Virus record (IMG/VR): IMGVR_UViG_3300030098_001864
Coordinates: 1-37,561 of that record
Strand: one strand, 5' to 3'
Length of the DNA stretch: 37,561 nucleotides
DNA from: a virus
In this document: positions 1-6,514 of the stretch, piece after piece
How positions within the stretch are numbered: position 1 is the first letter of the stretch
How the letters are laid out: every line of letters begins with the position of its first letter
Notes under the pieces: model-generated
Databases searched by the model: none
Told to the model about the DNA's origin: nothing
Seen by the model: only the letters and a program-made list of their open reading frames with translations
Program-made: the position numbers and the translations under genes

Positions 1-50
1 TTGACTTGCTTGGGTCCGGCTACTTCATTAGCCAACTTGTTCATGTCCAT
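1..50 (-). CDS. Partial CDS: first 17 codons of the 80-aa early protein (second copy at 36911..37153)
   Basis: The start codon is at 50 on the minus strand and the reading frame runs off the left edge. The translated start (MDMNKLANEVAGPKQVK) is identical to the N-terminus of the full gene ending at 37153. The GAAAGGGG ribosome binding site upstream is also conserved. This is the same gene seen through the terminal redundancy, not a separate paralogue. Confidence 0.85.
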   Translation of the reverse strand, partial: MDMNKLANEVAGPKQV

Positions 51-79
51 CAGTAACCCCTTTCAAGGTCAGAATAAAG
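1..79. repeat. Left copy of the terminal redundancy, first anchor
   Basis: These 79 bases are identical to 37104..37182. Similarity then continues with a few mismatches and one indel to about position 148, matching to about 37252. Such a match at a contig edge suggests a circular or circularly permuted molecule whose assembly broke at a variable site. Confidence 0.93.
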
Positions 80-121
80 CCCCGTCTTACATGCCGAAGC
101 AAAGCGGAGCGTGGGGAAGAA

Positions 122-140
122 CGTCAGCAACGTGCCGACG
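122..140. promoter_or_regulatory. Imperfect dyad around CAACGTG upstream of the 80-aa gene
   Basis: Arms CGTCAGCA and TGCCGACG flank a central ACG, giving 8-base arms with one mismatch. The same element is kept in the right-end copy at 37225..37243 although the bases around it vary. It lies in the about 100-base leader between the upstream gene and the 80-aa gene. It could be an operator or a small RNA hairpin; the sequence does not decide which. Confidence 0.3.
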
Positions 141-151
141 CGAAATAGTCG

Positions 152-718
152 TTATTTTGCATCCGACTTGGCTGCTGTCTTGAACGAAGTCCATTCCAAG
201 GTTCGGATGCCTTTGATGTCTTTGATCTTGTCTGCACCAAATCGCAGGTGAACAGACCGCATCAGGTCAATTTCCCAACGCTGGTTATTCATTCTGTCGC
301 TGACTTTGAACTGCCGCTTGTAGATGTAGTATTCGCCATCGCCGCAATCATCGGTTTGGACAAAGACCTTGGTTCGGGTCTTGGCCTTCCATTCCCTTGC
401 GACCATGTGTTCGTCGAACATTTCTCCAAACAAGCCTTCCATGTCCAGAATCACGTCTTCGCCATTGAAAGTCGAAGTAAACCACACAATGTTGGCCTGC
501 TTCAACTTGTATTCCAGTGCTTTGAACCGTACTGGAGCGATGACATCAATCATCAGTGAGCCGCCGTTGCCGTCATCGCTAATGCGAGCGATTGGCATGT
601 AGCCGTGCCACACTTCGGCGTTGTATGCGTGGCCTTCGTGAATCGGCCCTGCTAGGACGTTGACCTTCTTCAGTTCGATGTCGTTCTCAGCGACGAAGTT
701 CTTGATTTCGTTGTTCAT
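152..718 (-). CDS. Hypothetical early protein, 188 aa
   Basis: I do not recognise a family for this soluble, charged 188-residue protein. It has no signal peptide, membrane segment or cysteine cluster. The ATG at 718 follows GAAAGGGG with good spacing. It is the first gene after the terminator at 825..852 and so probably opens the early operon that continues through the small genes and the methyltransferase. The C-terminus differs between population variants: here it ends in lysine-serine-aspartate-alanine-lysine, while the right-end copy (37473..37561) ends in alanine-threonine-glutamate. Its leader and first codons are nearly repeated in front of the 62-aa gene at 37255..37443. Confidence 0.75.
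   Translation of the reverse strand: MNNEIKNFVAENDIELKKVNVLAGPIHEGHAYNAEVWHGYMPIARISDDGNGGSLMIDVIAPVRFKALEYKLKQANIVWFTSTFNGEDVILDMEGLFGEMFDEHMVAREWKAKTRTKVFVQTDDCGDGEYYIYKRQFKVSDRMNNQRWEIDLMRSVHLRFGADKIKDIKGIRTLEWTSFKTAAKSDAK
167..243. repeat. Left copy of the terminal redundancy, second anchor
   Basis: These 77 bases are identical to 37485..37561, the extreme right end of the window. They lie in the 3' part of the 188-aa gene. Two exact matches of 79 and 77 bases at the contig edges look like k-mer-length anchors on either side of an assembly bubble. Confidence 0.93.
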
Positions 719-743
719 TGTTGGCCCCTTTCAAGAGCGTGGT
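706..743 (-). repeat. Leader repeat, copy 1 (ribosome binding site and first codons)
   Basis: This 38-base stretch holds the GAAAGGGG ribosome binding site, the start codon and the first codons of the 188-aa gene. It matches 37431..37468, in front of the 62-aa gene, at 35 of 38 positions. The two proteins are otherwise unrelated after the shared MNNE start, so a leader cassette rather than a whole gene has been copied. Confidence 0.8.
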
Positions 744-824
744 TTAGGCGACATTGCCCAACCTTTATTTGTATTATCGGTTGATTGTCGGCAAAACGAA
801 AGCCAAACAAGGGGAAAAGTAGGG

Positions 825-852
825 AAAAAGGCGATTAGTTTTGCTTCGCCTT
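825..852 (-). terminator. Rho-independent terminator after the helicase-loader operon
   Basis: Read on the minus strand, AAGGCGA and TCGCCTT form a 7-bp stem with an 11-base loop, and the 3' arm runs into a T-tract. It lies about 90 bases after the stop of the DnaC-like gene. It separates that operon from the early gene starting at 718. The rest of the 719..938 gap holds a short GGCTC/GAGCC hairpin and an AT-rich stretch with TAATAC; I could not pair that with a convincing -35 box. Confidence 0.65.
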
Positions 853-938
853 AGGAGGCTCAGGGAGCCGCTGTGAGGCGTTTTGACAGCGACCCCCCTA
901 TGCCTCCTCGTTTCATCCCAAAAGCCGCCAGACGCCAC

Positions 939-1601
939 CTATCGGCTTCGGAACGAGTCCCAAAGGCATTCGATGATCCCACCGGTCTCGTCAGCCCTGG
1001 AGACGATGCTCGGACCGATCTTGTCCGAAAGCAACTTGCCCTGATCGTTCGTGATCAGGATCGTGTCCAACTTGGCACCATATCGAGTGTCAACAACCTG
1101 GTTGAGCACCCTATTTTCCCAAGCCGATCCACCCCTGTCGTGCATCTCATCGAGCACCAACAGTCTCGGCCGATTATCAGCATAGCGACTTCGGCCGCCA
1201 AGTCTATTGATGATCTCATTTTCAGACTCGTTTCCTTCTCCGTTGAAAGACGCTTTGATCGCCATGAAGAAATCAGCCACCCGATAATATTGGACTGGCT
1301 GCATGTTCAAACAGAACAACCTCCCAATGCATGTGGCCATCTGAGTCTTTCCTGTGCCACGCTTGCCTGAGAGTATGAACAACGACCCTCCTCCAAGCTT
1401 CTTCATGGCATATCTATAAGTTGCACCCCAGGGGCATTTCTCGTCTGTCACGGAATGCGACTGCTTTGCGTTCTCTTTGTGCAAATCTGGGAAACCTGAA
1501 CGCTCCCAACAACCCTTGACGATTTTCGAATCATGCTCCGTTAATGTCAACGACTTTCCCAAGTCCAGTTTCGGCGTGTTCTGTGGCATAGTTATTTCCA
1601 T
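939..1601 (-). CDS. DnaC/IstB-like AAA+ ATPase, putative helicase loader
   Basis: This 220-residue protein has a Walker A motif GKRGTGKT (79-86), a Walker B motif LLVLDEMHD (147-155) and a sensor-like ILITND (181-186). That is the pattern of DnaC/IstB-type ATPases that load the replicative helicase onto DNA. It is the last gene of the replication/recombination operon and overlaps the preceding DUF1376 gene by about 70 bases. The ATG at 1601 is favoured because AAAGGG lies seven bases upstream; a second ATG at 1589 has no such site. With no phage DnaB or polymerase seen, it presumably recruits the host helicase to the phage origin. The IstB and DnaC branches cannot be told apart by eye. Confidence 0.82.
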   Translation of the reverse strand: MEITMPQNTPKLDLGKSLTLTEHDSKIVKGCWERSGFPDLHKENAKQSHSVTDEKCPWGATYRYAMKKLGGGSLFILSGKRGTGKTQMATCIGRLFCLNMQPVQYYRVADFFMAIKASFNGEGNESENEIINRLGGRSRYADNRPRLLVLDEMHDRGGSAWENRVLNQVVDTRYGAKLDTILITNDQGKLLSDKIGPSIVSRADETGGIIECLWDSFRSR

Positions 1602-2241
1602 GCGAAGTCCCTTTCGTTTTCTCGTTCGCCCTGGCGAACCAACTGTTCACGAATCTCATGTACTGCTTTTTCCGCTTCTTCGGATTGGCAAGGAGCCATT
1701 GGTGGATGACCAGCAACTCAGAGTCAATGTCAACGTATGGGTATGCGTCTGCCCAAGAAGCTTTCCGCTCATCAGTCAACCCGATGAACCCGTCTTCAGT
1801 CCAATCGAACTTGACCTCATTAGTTTTATCTTTTTCCTTTTTCCTTTTTGCACTGCGATCGCATTGCGTCCGCATGCTTTCTTTTTTCCACCTCGCTTCG
1901 GCTCCCCTCTTGCCGGCTTCAGACCTTTGAGCGAGAGTCTCAGACACGTTTGCATGATCACGAACCATCCGGTCCTGAACCCACTCTCCGCCGGGATATG
2001 ACTCGTTTAACCAAAACGGCATCATGACCTTGTCCTTGATCTGGTTCCATCTGAGAGGAGCCAGTCGAGTCCAAGTCGCAAGATACTCATCATTATTGGG
2101 AAGGGAGCCAGGGCGGTCTTGCTGCCAAGCCCTGCAAAGCAGTAGTATGTATGCCCCGACCTCTTCGGTGGACATCAAAGCAACCTTGTCGTCCGCCAAG
2201 AAATCGGCAATGTTGAATGGTATGTACGGTAAATCTGACAT
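1531..2241 (-). CDS. DUF1376 (YdaU-like) protein, putative replication protein
   Basis: The start, YIPFNIADFLADDKVALMS followed by GAYILLLCRAW, is the hallmark of DUF1376 proteins, which occur beside DnaC-type loaders in many phages and are thought to act in replication initiation. I take the ATG at 2241 because GGAGAAG lies just upstream; an earlier in-frame start at 2274 lacks this. Length from there is 236 residues. The middle is lysine and arginine rich (about residues 105-135), as expected for DNA contact. The C-terminal part (WLLANPKKRKKQYMRFVNSW) also resembles phage replication proteins. Its end overlaps the helicase-loader gene. Confidence 0.78.
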   Translation of the reverse strand: MSDLPYIPFNIADFLADDKVALMSTEEVGAYILLLCRAWQQDRPGSLPNNDEYLATWTRLAPLRWNQIKDKVMMPFWLNESYPGGEWVQDRMVRDHANVSETLAQRSEAGKRGAEARWKKESMRTQCDRSAKRKKEKDKTNEVKFDWTEDGFIGLTDERKASWADAYPYVDIDSELLVIHQWLLANPKKRKKQYMRFVNSWFARANEKTKGTSHGNNYATEHAETGLGKVVDINGA

Positions 2242-2293
2242 AACTTCTTCTCCGCAACGTCCCTCTCGCTCCAATCACGGGGGACGTTGTGTT

Positions 2294-2608
2294 TTACAGA
2301 CAGGGCCACCACAACGACATGGCGGAACCCTTCACTTGACATCGGCGTCGACCGCTCATTAACAAAACACCATCTCTGCACAAATCGCTGAGGCGGCGTT
2401 GGGTTTCCACATGAGACAACCCAATCTTCTGCGCCACCTCTGCAGCTGTGTGTCCGGGATAAGTTGAAACACCTTTGAGCACAATGCTCCGATGGGATTT
2501 CAGGTTACCGTTGTCGATGTGTTTCTGAAATGCCTCTCGTGACGTACTTGGGTTCCTATTCCTGAAATTCAAACCTGTCCCTTGTGTTTCACTAATTGGC
2601 GTGATCAT
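2294..2608 (-). CDS. Small winged-helix-like protein
   Basis: From the ATG at 2608 this gives 104 residues. The centre, GHTAAEVAQKIGLSHVETQRRLSDLCRDG, reads as a helix-turn-helix with a following basic wing, typical of MarR/ArsR-like phage DNA-binding proteins. The start at 2608 is chosen over 2638 because GGAG sits upstream at good spacing and the overlap with the preceding gene is then only 17 bases. It sits between an excisionase-like protein and the DUF1376 replication protein, so it could control the operon or take part in replication. No specific family is assigned. Confidence 0.6.
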   Translation of the reverse strand: MITPISETQGTGLNFRNRNPSTSREAFQKHIDNGNLKSHRSIVLKGVSTYPGHTAAEVAQKIGLSHVETQRRLSDLCRDGVLLMSGRRRCQVKGSAMSLWWPCL

Positions 2609-2792
2609 TGGCCGGCTCCACCGAAGGCTGAGAAGCAATCCAATTTTCGATGGCTTCTGGTTTCCACATCATTGTTTTACCGTTCAAACGGATAGGAGGG
2701 GGGATTGCCCCCTCCTTGACCCATCGGTGAACGGTTGTAGGCTTGACGCGGCAAACCTCAGCGACGTCTTTGACCGTGTACATAGGTTTCAT
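2592..2792 (-). CDS. AlpA/excisionase-like helix-turn-helix protein
   Basis: This is a 66-residue protein starting MYTVKDVAEVCRVKPTTVHRW and continuing with a wing that ends MMWKPEAIENWI. That is the standard layout of HTH_17 or MerR-type excisionase and AlpA-like proteins. The ATG at 2792 has GAGGTG upstream. No integrase is present, so an excision role is unlikely; a transcriptional or replication-origin role in the recombination operon fits better. Its stop overlaps the start of the next gene. Confidence 0.8.
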   Translation of the reverse strand: MKPMYTVKDVAEVCRVKPTTVHRWVKEGAIPPPIRLNGKTMMWKPEAIENWIASQPSVEPANDHAN

Positions 2793-2801
2793 TTGTTCAC
2801 C

Positions 2802-3197
2802 TCAAAATGGAATGTCTTTGGAAGGAACACTGACTGGTGCAGTGCTTGCGGTTGCTTGTTTGTCTTTCTTCTGGATCAACTCGACTTCTTTGACCTTGAT
2901 TATTGGCTTGGACCTGGGGTTGCCGTCCTTGTCCTCCCATTTGTCGATTCGGATCTCTCCGTTGACCGCAAGCTTGTCGCCTTTGCGGCAATAATCGTTG
3001 ACGAAGTTTGCAGAGGCTCCCCAGATTTCACAATCGAAGAACGAGCACGTCTCTTCTCGTTTGTGGAGTCGATTATTTGCGATCGTGAACTTCACCAGGG
3101 CGATGTTGTCACCGTTGCCTGTCTTGACCTGTTGAGCCTCTGGGTCTCTCGCAAGATTCCCGCAAAGCGATATTGAATTCATGTTTACTTTTGACAT
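2802..3197 (-). CDS. ssb: Single-stranded DNA-binding protein
   Basis: At 131 residues it has the SSB OB-fold pattern: an N-terminal GNLARDPE, then TIANNR, FFDCEIWG and the GEIRIDKWEDKDG strand-turn-strand. The linker is rich in Ala, Thr and Ser. It ends DIPF, the conserved acidic SSB tip that binds host replication and repair proteins. GAGGG lies in front of the ATG at 3197. It is four bases downstream of a probable annealing protein, a common phage recombination pair. It should coat single-stranded DNA made during phage replication. Confidence 0.92.
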   Translation of the reverse strand: MSKVNMNSISLCGNLARDPEAQQVKTGNGDNIALVKFTIANNRLHKREETCSFFDCEIWGASANFVNDYCRKGDKLAVNGEIRIDKWEDKDGNPRSKPIIKVKEVELIQKKDKQATASTAPVSVPSKDIPF

Positions 3198-3200
3198 CGG

Positions 3201-3932
3201 TTATCCCTCACCTTCGATTTTAGAAATGGAAGTTTGAATAAACTCCAGCATGGATTCGTTGTCTGTTTTTGAAGTCCGTTCCTCTCCTAGAAGAAGAACA
3301 CCAGTTGCGTCAAGTTCTGCAGGACACGCAGGATTTGATGCAAGTTTATCGGCAAGCTTCATCACCTCTGAGTTGTAGATGCCTCTCGGCTCTTTCTTCA
3401 TTGGCAACTTGCGACCGCTTGCATTGCTCAAGCCTTGCATCTCTTCAGCAGGAGTATCTGAGTCCGCACCGACCATCACATAGATGTGACCGAAATTGGC
3501 TCGGCACAGCTTTGCTTCGGCTCTTGTTTGAGTCATCGACAGCAAGGCATATTTCGGACCTTTCTGCCATCGTTTCTCATCATCTCCGACGTAGCCCCAG
3601 GCCCGCGCAACCTCTGATCCGGAGTTGCAGTCGTGCAACGTGGCTTCGGCTTTGTGGCATTGCAGGCTTTCATCGTAAACAGCATCGCCAACACTGACGG
3701 TGTAGCCAAGCGCATTGGCAATCGAGATGCCTCCGCTGACTTTCATGTAGTTGTTGCTGTTTACTTGGCAGAGATGAGATCGCTTGATCTCTGGTGACAA
3801 GGTCGCAATCAACTCTTTGTTTTGCTCAATGCGATCCATCGGAGTCATCTCTACCAACCTCTCACCATCAACCCCGATTGGGAATGTGGCGATCGGCTCA
3901 GGTGCGACAAGTTGTTTTTCTTCTTGTGACAT
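3201..3932 (-). CDS. Probable phage single-strand annealing / recombination protein
   Basis: This 243-residue protein contains WGYVGDDEKRWQKGPKYAL followed by SMTQTRAEAKLCR, a pattern I associate with phage proteins that sit next to SSB and are often labelled recombination proteins (ERF/RecT-like in role). An N-terminal segment of Pro-Glu-rich residues precedes the globular part, and a C-terminal helix ends in a charged tail. AAGGGG lies six bases upstream of the ATG at 3932. The family call rests on motif resemblance and position beside SSB, not on a catalytic signature, so the function is provisional. Confidence 0.5.
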   Translation of the reverse strand: MSQEEKQLVAPEPIATFPIGVDGERLVEMTPMDRIEQNKELIATLSPEIKRSHLCQVNSNNYMKVSGGISIANALGYTVSVGDAVYDESLQCHKAEATLHDCNSGSEVARAWGYVGDDEKRWQKGPKYALLSMTQTRAEAKLCRANFGHIYVMVGADSDTPAEEMQGLSNASGRKLPMKKEPRGIYNSEVMKLADKLASNPACPAELDATGVLLLGEERTSKTDNESMLEFIQTSISKIEGEG

Positions 3933-3966
3933 TATTTACCCCTTCTGGTAAATGGTTATAAGAACA

Positions 3967-4023
3967 CTGACAGGCACGCTTCCATGCGACCTGTCAGCAA
4001 CTTCGGATCTGGGAGTCAGATCC
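3967..4023 (-). promoter_or_regulatory. Two tandem hairpins before the recombination operon
   Basis: On the minus strand, GGATCTG and CAGATCC (4005..4023) form a perfect 7-bp stem with a 5-base loop. CTGACAGG and CCTGTCAG (3967..3997) form a perfect 8-bp stem with a small inner CGC/GCG helix. They fill the gap between the 4039..4335 gene and the annealing-protein gene. Only TGTTCTT follows, so simple termination is uncertain. Attenuation, RNA processing or an operator are alternatives. Confidence 0.5.
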
Positions 4024-4038
4024 TCTGTAGGCGAATTT

Positions 4039-4335
4039 TTAGCACTCGCTGTCTTCGTAAGCAATCCTTGCTTCTTCGTGCAAGTCGATCGTCGTTTGAT
4101 TAAAGACTTCTTCTGCTGCATCTGTTCGCAACTCAAAATCAGGCACATCGTTTCCTTCTGTATCCATCACGTCAGTGAGAGCAACATAGTAGTCACTCGC
4201 CTCGATGTCGAAACCTGGCTCTGGATCAGCAGAATCAATAGTCACATTAATCACGAATTGAGCGCAAGCTGTCAAATCTTTGCCGTCGTAGGCAAAATCA
4301 ACTGCGTCAACGTTCTTGTTTATCTGAAGGTTCAT
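4039..4335 (-). CDS. Hypothetical acidic protein, 98 aa
   Basis: I do not recognise this family. The protein is acidic, with no membrane segment. I prefer the ATG at 4335 (MNLQINKNVD); a TTG 15 bases earlier would add five residues. It overlaps the end of the upstream 58-aa gene by about 30 bases. It is the last gene before the tandem hairpins at 3967..4023, so it may belong to the preceding group of small genes rather than to the recombination operon. Confidence 0.6.
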   Translation of the reverse strand: MNLQINKNVDAVDFAYDGKDLTACAQFVINVTIDSADPEPGFDIEASDYYVALTDVMDTEGNDVPDFELRTDAAEEVFNQTTIDLHEEARIAYEDSEC

Positions 4336-4483
4336 AATTTCTGTTTCCAATCTTGATGAGTGTTTCCAAGTAATTCATGGCTTCAATAGGGAGCCCGCAA
4401 CCGTTTGGAGTTGTCTTTCGCAGATGGTCTCTTATCCAAACAAGTCCCGCCAAAGTTTCTCGATCTGGTGGTTTCGGTGCCAT
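4307..4483 (-). CDS. Small hypothetical protein, 58 aa
   Basis: The frame from the ATG at 4483 reads MAPKPPDRETLAGLVWIRDH and ends in KQER. The start codon directly abuts the TGA of the 36-codon gene upstream, and GAGG lies eight bases before it, inside that gene. This coupling is the main reason to accept such a short gene. It overlaps the next gene by about 30 bases in another frame. Function unknown; the sequence looks soluble and helical. Confidence 0.5.
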   Translation of the reverse strand: MAPKPPDRETLAGLVWIRDHLRKTTPNGCGLPIEAMNYLETLIKIGNRNYEPSDKQER

Positions 4484-4594
4484 TCACCAATCCTCGAGTC
4501 GGGATGTGTGATCAGACCCGAAGCCAGGCGGCACAGGTTTGCCAAGGAATGAAATAACCTTCCAAATACCAACCAACAGTTCTTTGATATTCAT
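4484..4594 (-). CDS. Tiny hypothetical protein, 36 aa
   Basis: The frame starts MNIKELLVGIWKVISFLGKP at 4594, with GAAAGGG upstream, the ribosome binding site used by several early genes of this phage. It ends at a TGA that abuts the ATG of the 58-aa gene. The N-terminal half is hydrophobic and could sit on a membrane. Support is the ribosome binding site and coupling only; no family is recognised. Confidence 0.45.
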   Translation of the reverse strand: MNIKELLVGIWKVISFLGKPVPPGFGSDHTSRLEDW

Positions 4595-4605
4595 CTCAAG
4601 CCCTT

Positions 4606-4680
4606 TCAGCACAGAGACGTCCTCGCCAGTTCAGCACCCACGATGATGATGATTCTCGGCCAGAACAGCATAGTTGCCAT
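4606..4680 (-). CDS. Possible 24-aa hydrophobic peptide
   Basis: A 24-codon frame starts MATMLFWPRIIIIVGAELA and could form a single short membrane helix. It ends beside the ribosome binding site of the next tiny gene. No clear ribosome binding site precedes it, so it may be spurious. The remaining 4681..4746 stretch is AT rich, with a GCAAA/TTTGC hairpin and no other gene that I can see. Confidence 0.2.
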   Translation of the reverse strand: MATMLFWPRIIIIVGAELARTSLC

Positions 4681-4746
4681 TATGTAGTTTTCGGCTTGTT
4701 TGGGTTGTTTGCTTTGGTTGTTTTTGCAAACTTTTGCCGTTTTTGT

Positions 4747-5004
4747 TCAGTTTGCCTCGCAAGCCTGAACCGGCTCAACCAGAAGAACCGTAGATTTAGG
4801 GATGCAATTGACGTCTCCAGCAATATCGTCGATGCAATCAAGGGTGCTTGCCACAGTGATGAACGACTCGGAGTCGACAATGAGCCATCCGACAGAAACC
4901 ATCGTTGCCGGCTTCATTTCTCTGACCTCATCAAGGTCTATCCAAGGCTCTGATTTGGATGTGATGTCTAACCAGGTGACTTTGATCAATTCGTATTCAA
5001 TCAC
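4747..5004 (-). CDS. Conserved-looking phage hypothetical, 85 aa
   Basis: The 85-residue frame appears to begin with GTG at 5004, overlapping the end of the metallophosphoesterase gene by eight bases. The core, PATMVSVGWLIVDSESFITVAST followed by GDVNCIPKS, looks like a small beta-rich phage protein I have the impression of seeing in other phages without a known role. No membrane segment. It is probably co-translated with the upstream gene. The ribosome binding site is weak, consistent with translational coupling. Confidence 0.6.
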   Translation of the reverse strand: MIEYELIKVTWLDITSKSEPWIDLDEVREMKPATMVSVGWLIVDSESFITVASTLDCIDDIAGDVNCIPKSTVLLVEPVQACEAN

Positions 5005-5812
5005 GAATCACCGTCCTGGCACTCCAGCATTTCCCGTTCATCCGCCCCACGCGACCTAGCTTTGCCTCGCCAATGACCATCCCACAATTCCATTGGTTCT
5101 GGTCTTTCCGCTGCATGTAGGGGACTTCCATGCCCATCGGTCCCGCCGTCCCCGCATTGGCGTACCAGTACGGGAGAAGCACGTTCGCGCTCCGCTTGCA
5201 CTGGGTGACGTGTTTCGGCCTGTGAGTATGCCCCCTGACCATCAGCCTGTGAGCATTGCCACCCAGAGCGTAAGCCACCTGAAGCCCCTCGAGTTCGTCA
5301 GAGTTGCTTCCGGCGTCAAACCCGTGGAAAAACACTACCTGGCCAAGCTCGTAGCACCCCTTGCGATCATGGATCGATGGCTTCTGGTACGGAACCTGTC
5401 GCCATTTCCGGTACACCTTGCCATGCTCGGCGTGGGCGTTCCAGTCACACAGCGACCTCAGATCAGATTGAATCCGCCTGGCGTCCGCTACCAGGATGTT
5501 TGAGTCGTGGTTCCCCAAGCACCAGACAAGATTGCACCCCTTTGGCAACTCACGCTCAATTGCCTCAAGGTAGTCAGCCCCGTCTCGGAACTCATCCTCG
5601 AGGGTATGTTCAATGTTGTCATCTCTTTGGTGGACTGATGCCGCCTGGGCATCCAGCAAGTCGCCCAACATCACAAATGTCTGCAATGGCCCGTTGAGCT
5701 TCTGATCATCCGCCAGGGTGGCAAGGATGAAATCTAGCGACCTAAGACGTTCTTTAGAGTCTGGCCCGACGTGTACGCACGATATGGCCGCGAATCTTGC
5801 TGTTTCTGGCAT
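4997..5812 (-). CDS. Calcineurin-like metallophosphoesterase with altered motif I
   Basis: This 271-residue protein has the two-metal phosphoesterase motifs in order: SCVH (11-14), LGDLLD (49-54), GNHD (100-103), FHGFD (162-166) and GHTH (194-197). These bind a dinuclear metal centre and hydrolyse phosphomono- or phosphodiester bonds. Motif I normally reads D-x-H; here the Asp position is Cys12, so metal binding may be altered. AGGGA precedes the ATG at 5812. It sits between the tail module and the small early genes. Possible substrates include nucleotides, nucleic acid ends or protein phosphates; nothing in the sequence decides. Confidence 0.85.
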   Translation of the reverse strand: MPETARFAAISCVHVGPDSKERLRSLDFILATLADDQKLNGPLQTFVMLGDLLDAQAASVHQRDDNIEHTLEDEFRDGADYLEAIERELPKGCNLVWCLGNHDSNILVADARRIQSDLRSLCDWNAHAEHGKVYRKWRQVPYQKPSIHDRKGCYELGQVVFFHGFDAGSNSDELEGLQVAYALGGNAHRLMVRGHTHRPKHVTQCKRSANVLLPYWYANAGTAGPMGMEVPYMQRKDQNQWNCGMVIGEAKLGRVGRMNGKCWSARTVIRD

Positions 5813-5827
5813 CTGCGTATCCCTGCA

Positions 5828-6514
5828 TCACCAATGACCTTTCGGGCAAGACTCTCCTTCGATTGTCACCTTGGACGCCAAGAAACAACCACACCCACCC
5901 CGCTCCTCATCACACACTCCGAAGTTGTAAATACCTTCGGGGCAATTCAAACAGATAGATTTCCGCTTGTCAACCAACGCTGGTTCTGCCTGGTCAATGC
6001 CCAATTCAGACTTCAGAAGACCCGGAACACCTTTAGCCAGCCTGCCCAGCAAGCTTCTTTTGCTTGACCCCTGCTCCGAGGCTTCGGCTTCGGCTTTGGC
6101 CTTTTCCATTGCCTGCCGCCGTTTCTCACAGGACGAACAACCGCTATCAATCTTCTCTCCGTTTAATTTTTCAATTCCATCTTTATTGGTCGTCGCGTGA
6201 TTGAGATGCCACGCCTCACTATCAGGCCGCACACTTAACGCATCCACGCCTGGTTCGCCATTGTGAGTCAATGCTTTAATCTGCTCATCTGTCATTTCTG
6301 ACATTTGAACCGCTTCAACCATATATCCATCTGGATGAACGACCGGAATGGTTCCTTCTACGGAAACATATGGTTCTGATATGTTCAACAGCCTCATGTC
6401 ACTGTTAAAAAACAGTTCAACGCAATGAGACTCCCCATTGATTTCGTCACATACGGTGAAGTTAGATTTAAATGGTACTGGCATAATCCGATAATACCAA
6501 TTACGGCTCGCCAT
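5828..6514 (-). CDS. Cysteine-cluster (zinc-ribbon-like) protein downstream of the cysteine-rich tail protein
   Basis: The 228-residue protein has two cysteine clusters. SGCSSCEKRRQAM lies near residue 125. The C-terminus carries C-x2-C-P, then C-x6-C-G-C-F, then C-P-K-G-H-W, a pattern I recall from many phage proteins and read as a small metal-binding knuckle. Between them is a charged helical segment. The ATG at 6514 overlaps the preceding gene by 14 bases; an ATG at 6484 (MPVPFKSNF) is an alternative. Its position after the 44-cysteine protein suggests a related role in virion assembly or folding (inference). Confidence 0.65.
   Translation of the reverse strand: MASRNWYYRIMPVPFKSNFTVCDEINGESHCVELFFNSDMRLLNISEPYVSVEGTIPVVHPDGYMVEAVQMSEMTDEQIKALTHNGEPGVDALSVRPDSEAWHLNHATTNKDGIEKLNGEKIDSGCSSCEKRRQAMEKAKAEAEASEQGSSKRSLLGRLAKGVPGLLKSELGIDQAEPALVDKRKSICLNCPEGIYNFGVCDEERGGCGCFLASKVTIEGESCPKGHW

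Noticed and set aside
1-243. A true direct terminal repeat as in T7-type phages
   Set aside because: The two copies are not identical over their length and differ by a gene-sized indel, which a physical terminal repeat would not show. Exact anchors of 77 and 79 bases suggest an assembly effect.
248-559. Plus-strand open frames opposite the early genes
   Set aside because: They mirror the minus-strand genes, have no ribosome binding sites and show no recognisable protein features. The same holds for the other long plus-strand frames, for example 5093..5503 and 18538..19461.
2592-2792. Evidence of lysogeny from the excisionase-like protein
   Set aside because: No integrase, attachment site or repressor cluster is visible. 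HTH_17 proteins often serve as regulators in lytic phages.
3936-4148. Minus-strand open frame across the tandem hairpins
   Set aside because: It runs through the hairpins and overlaps a better-supported gene in another frame. It has no plausible start signal.
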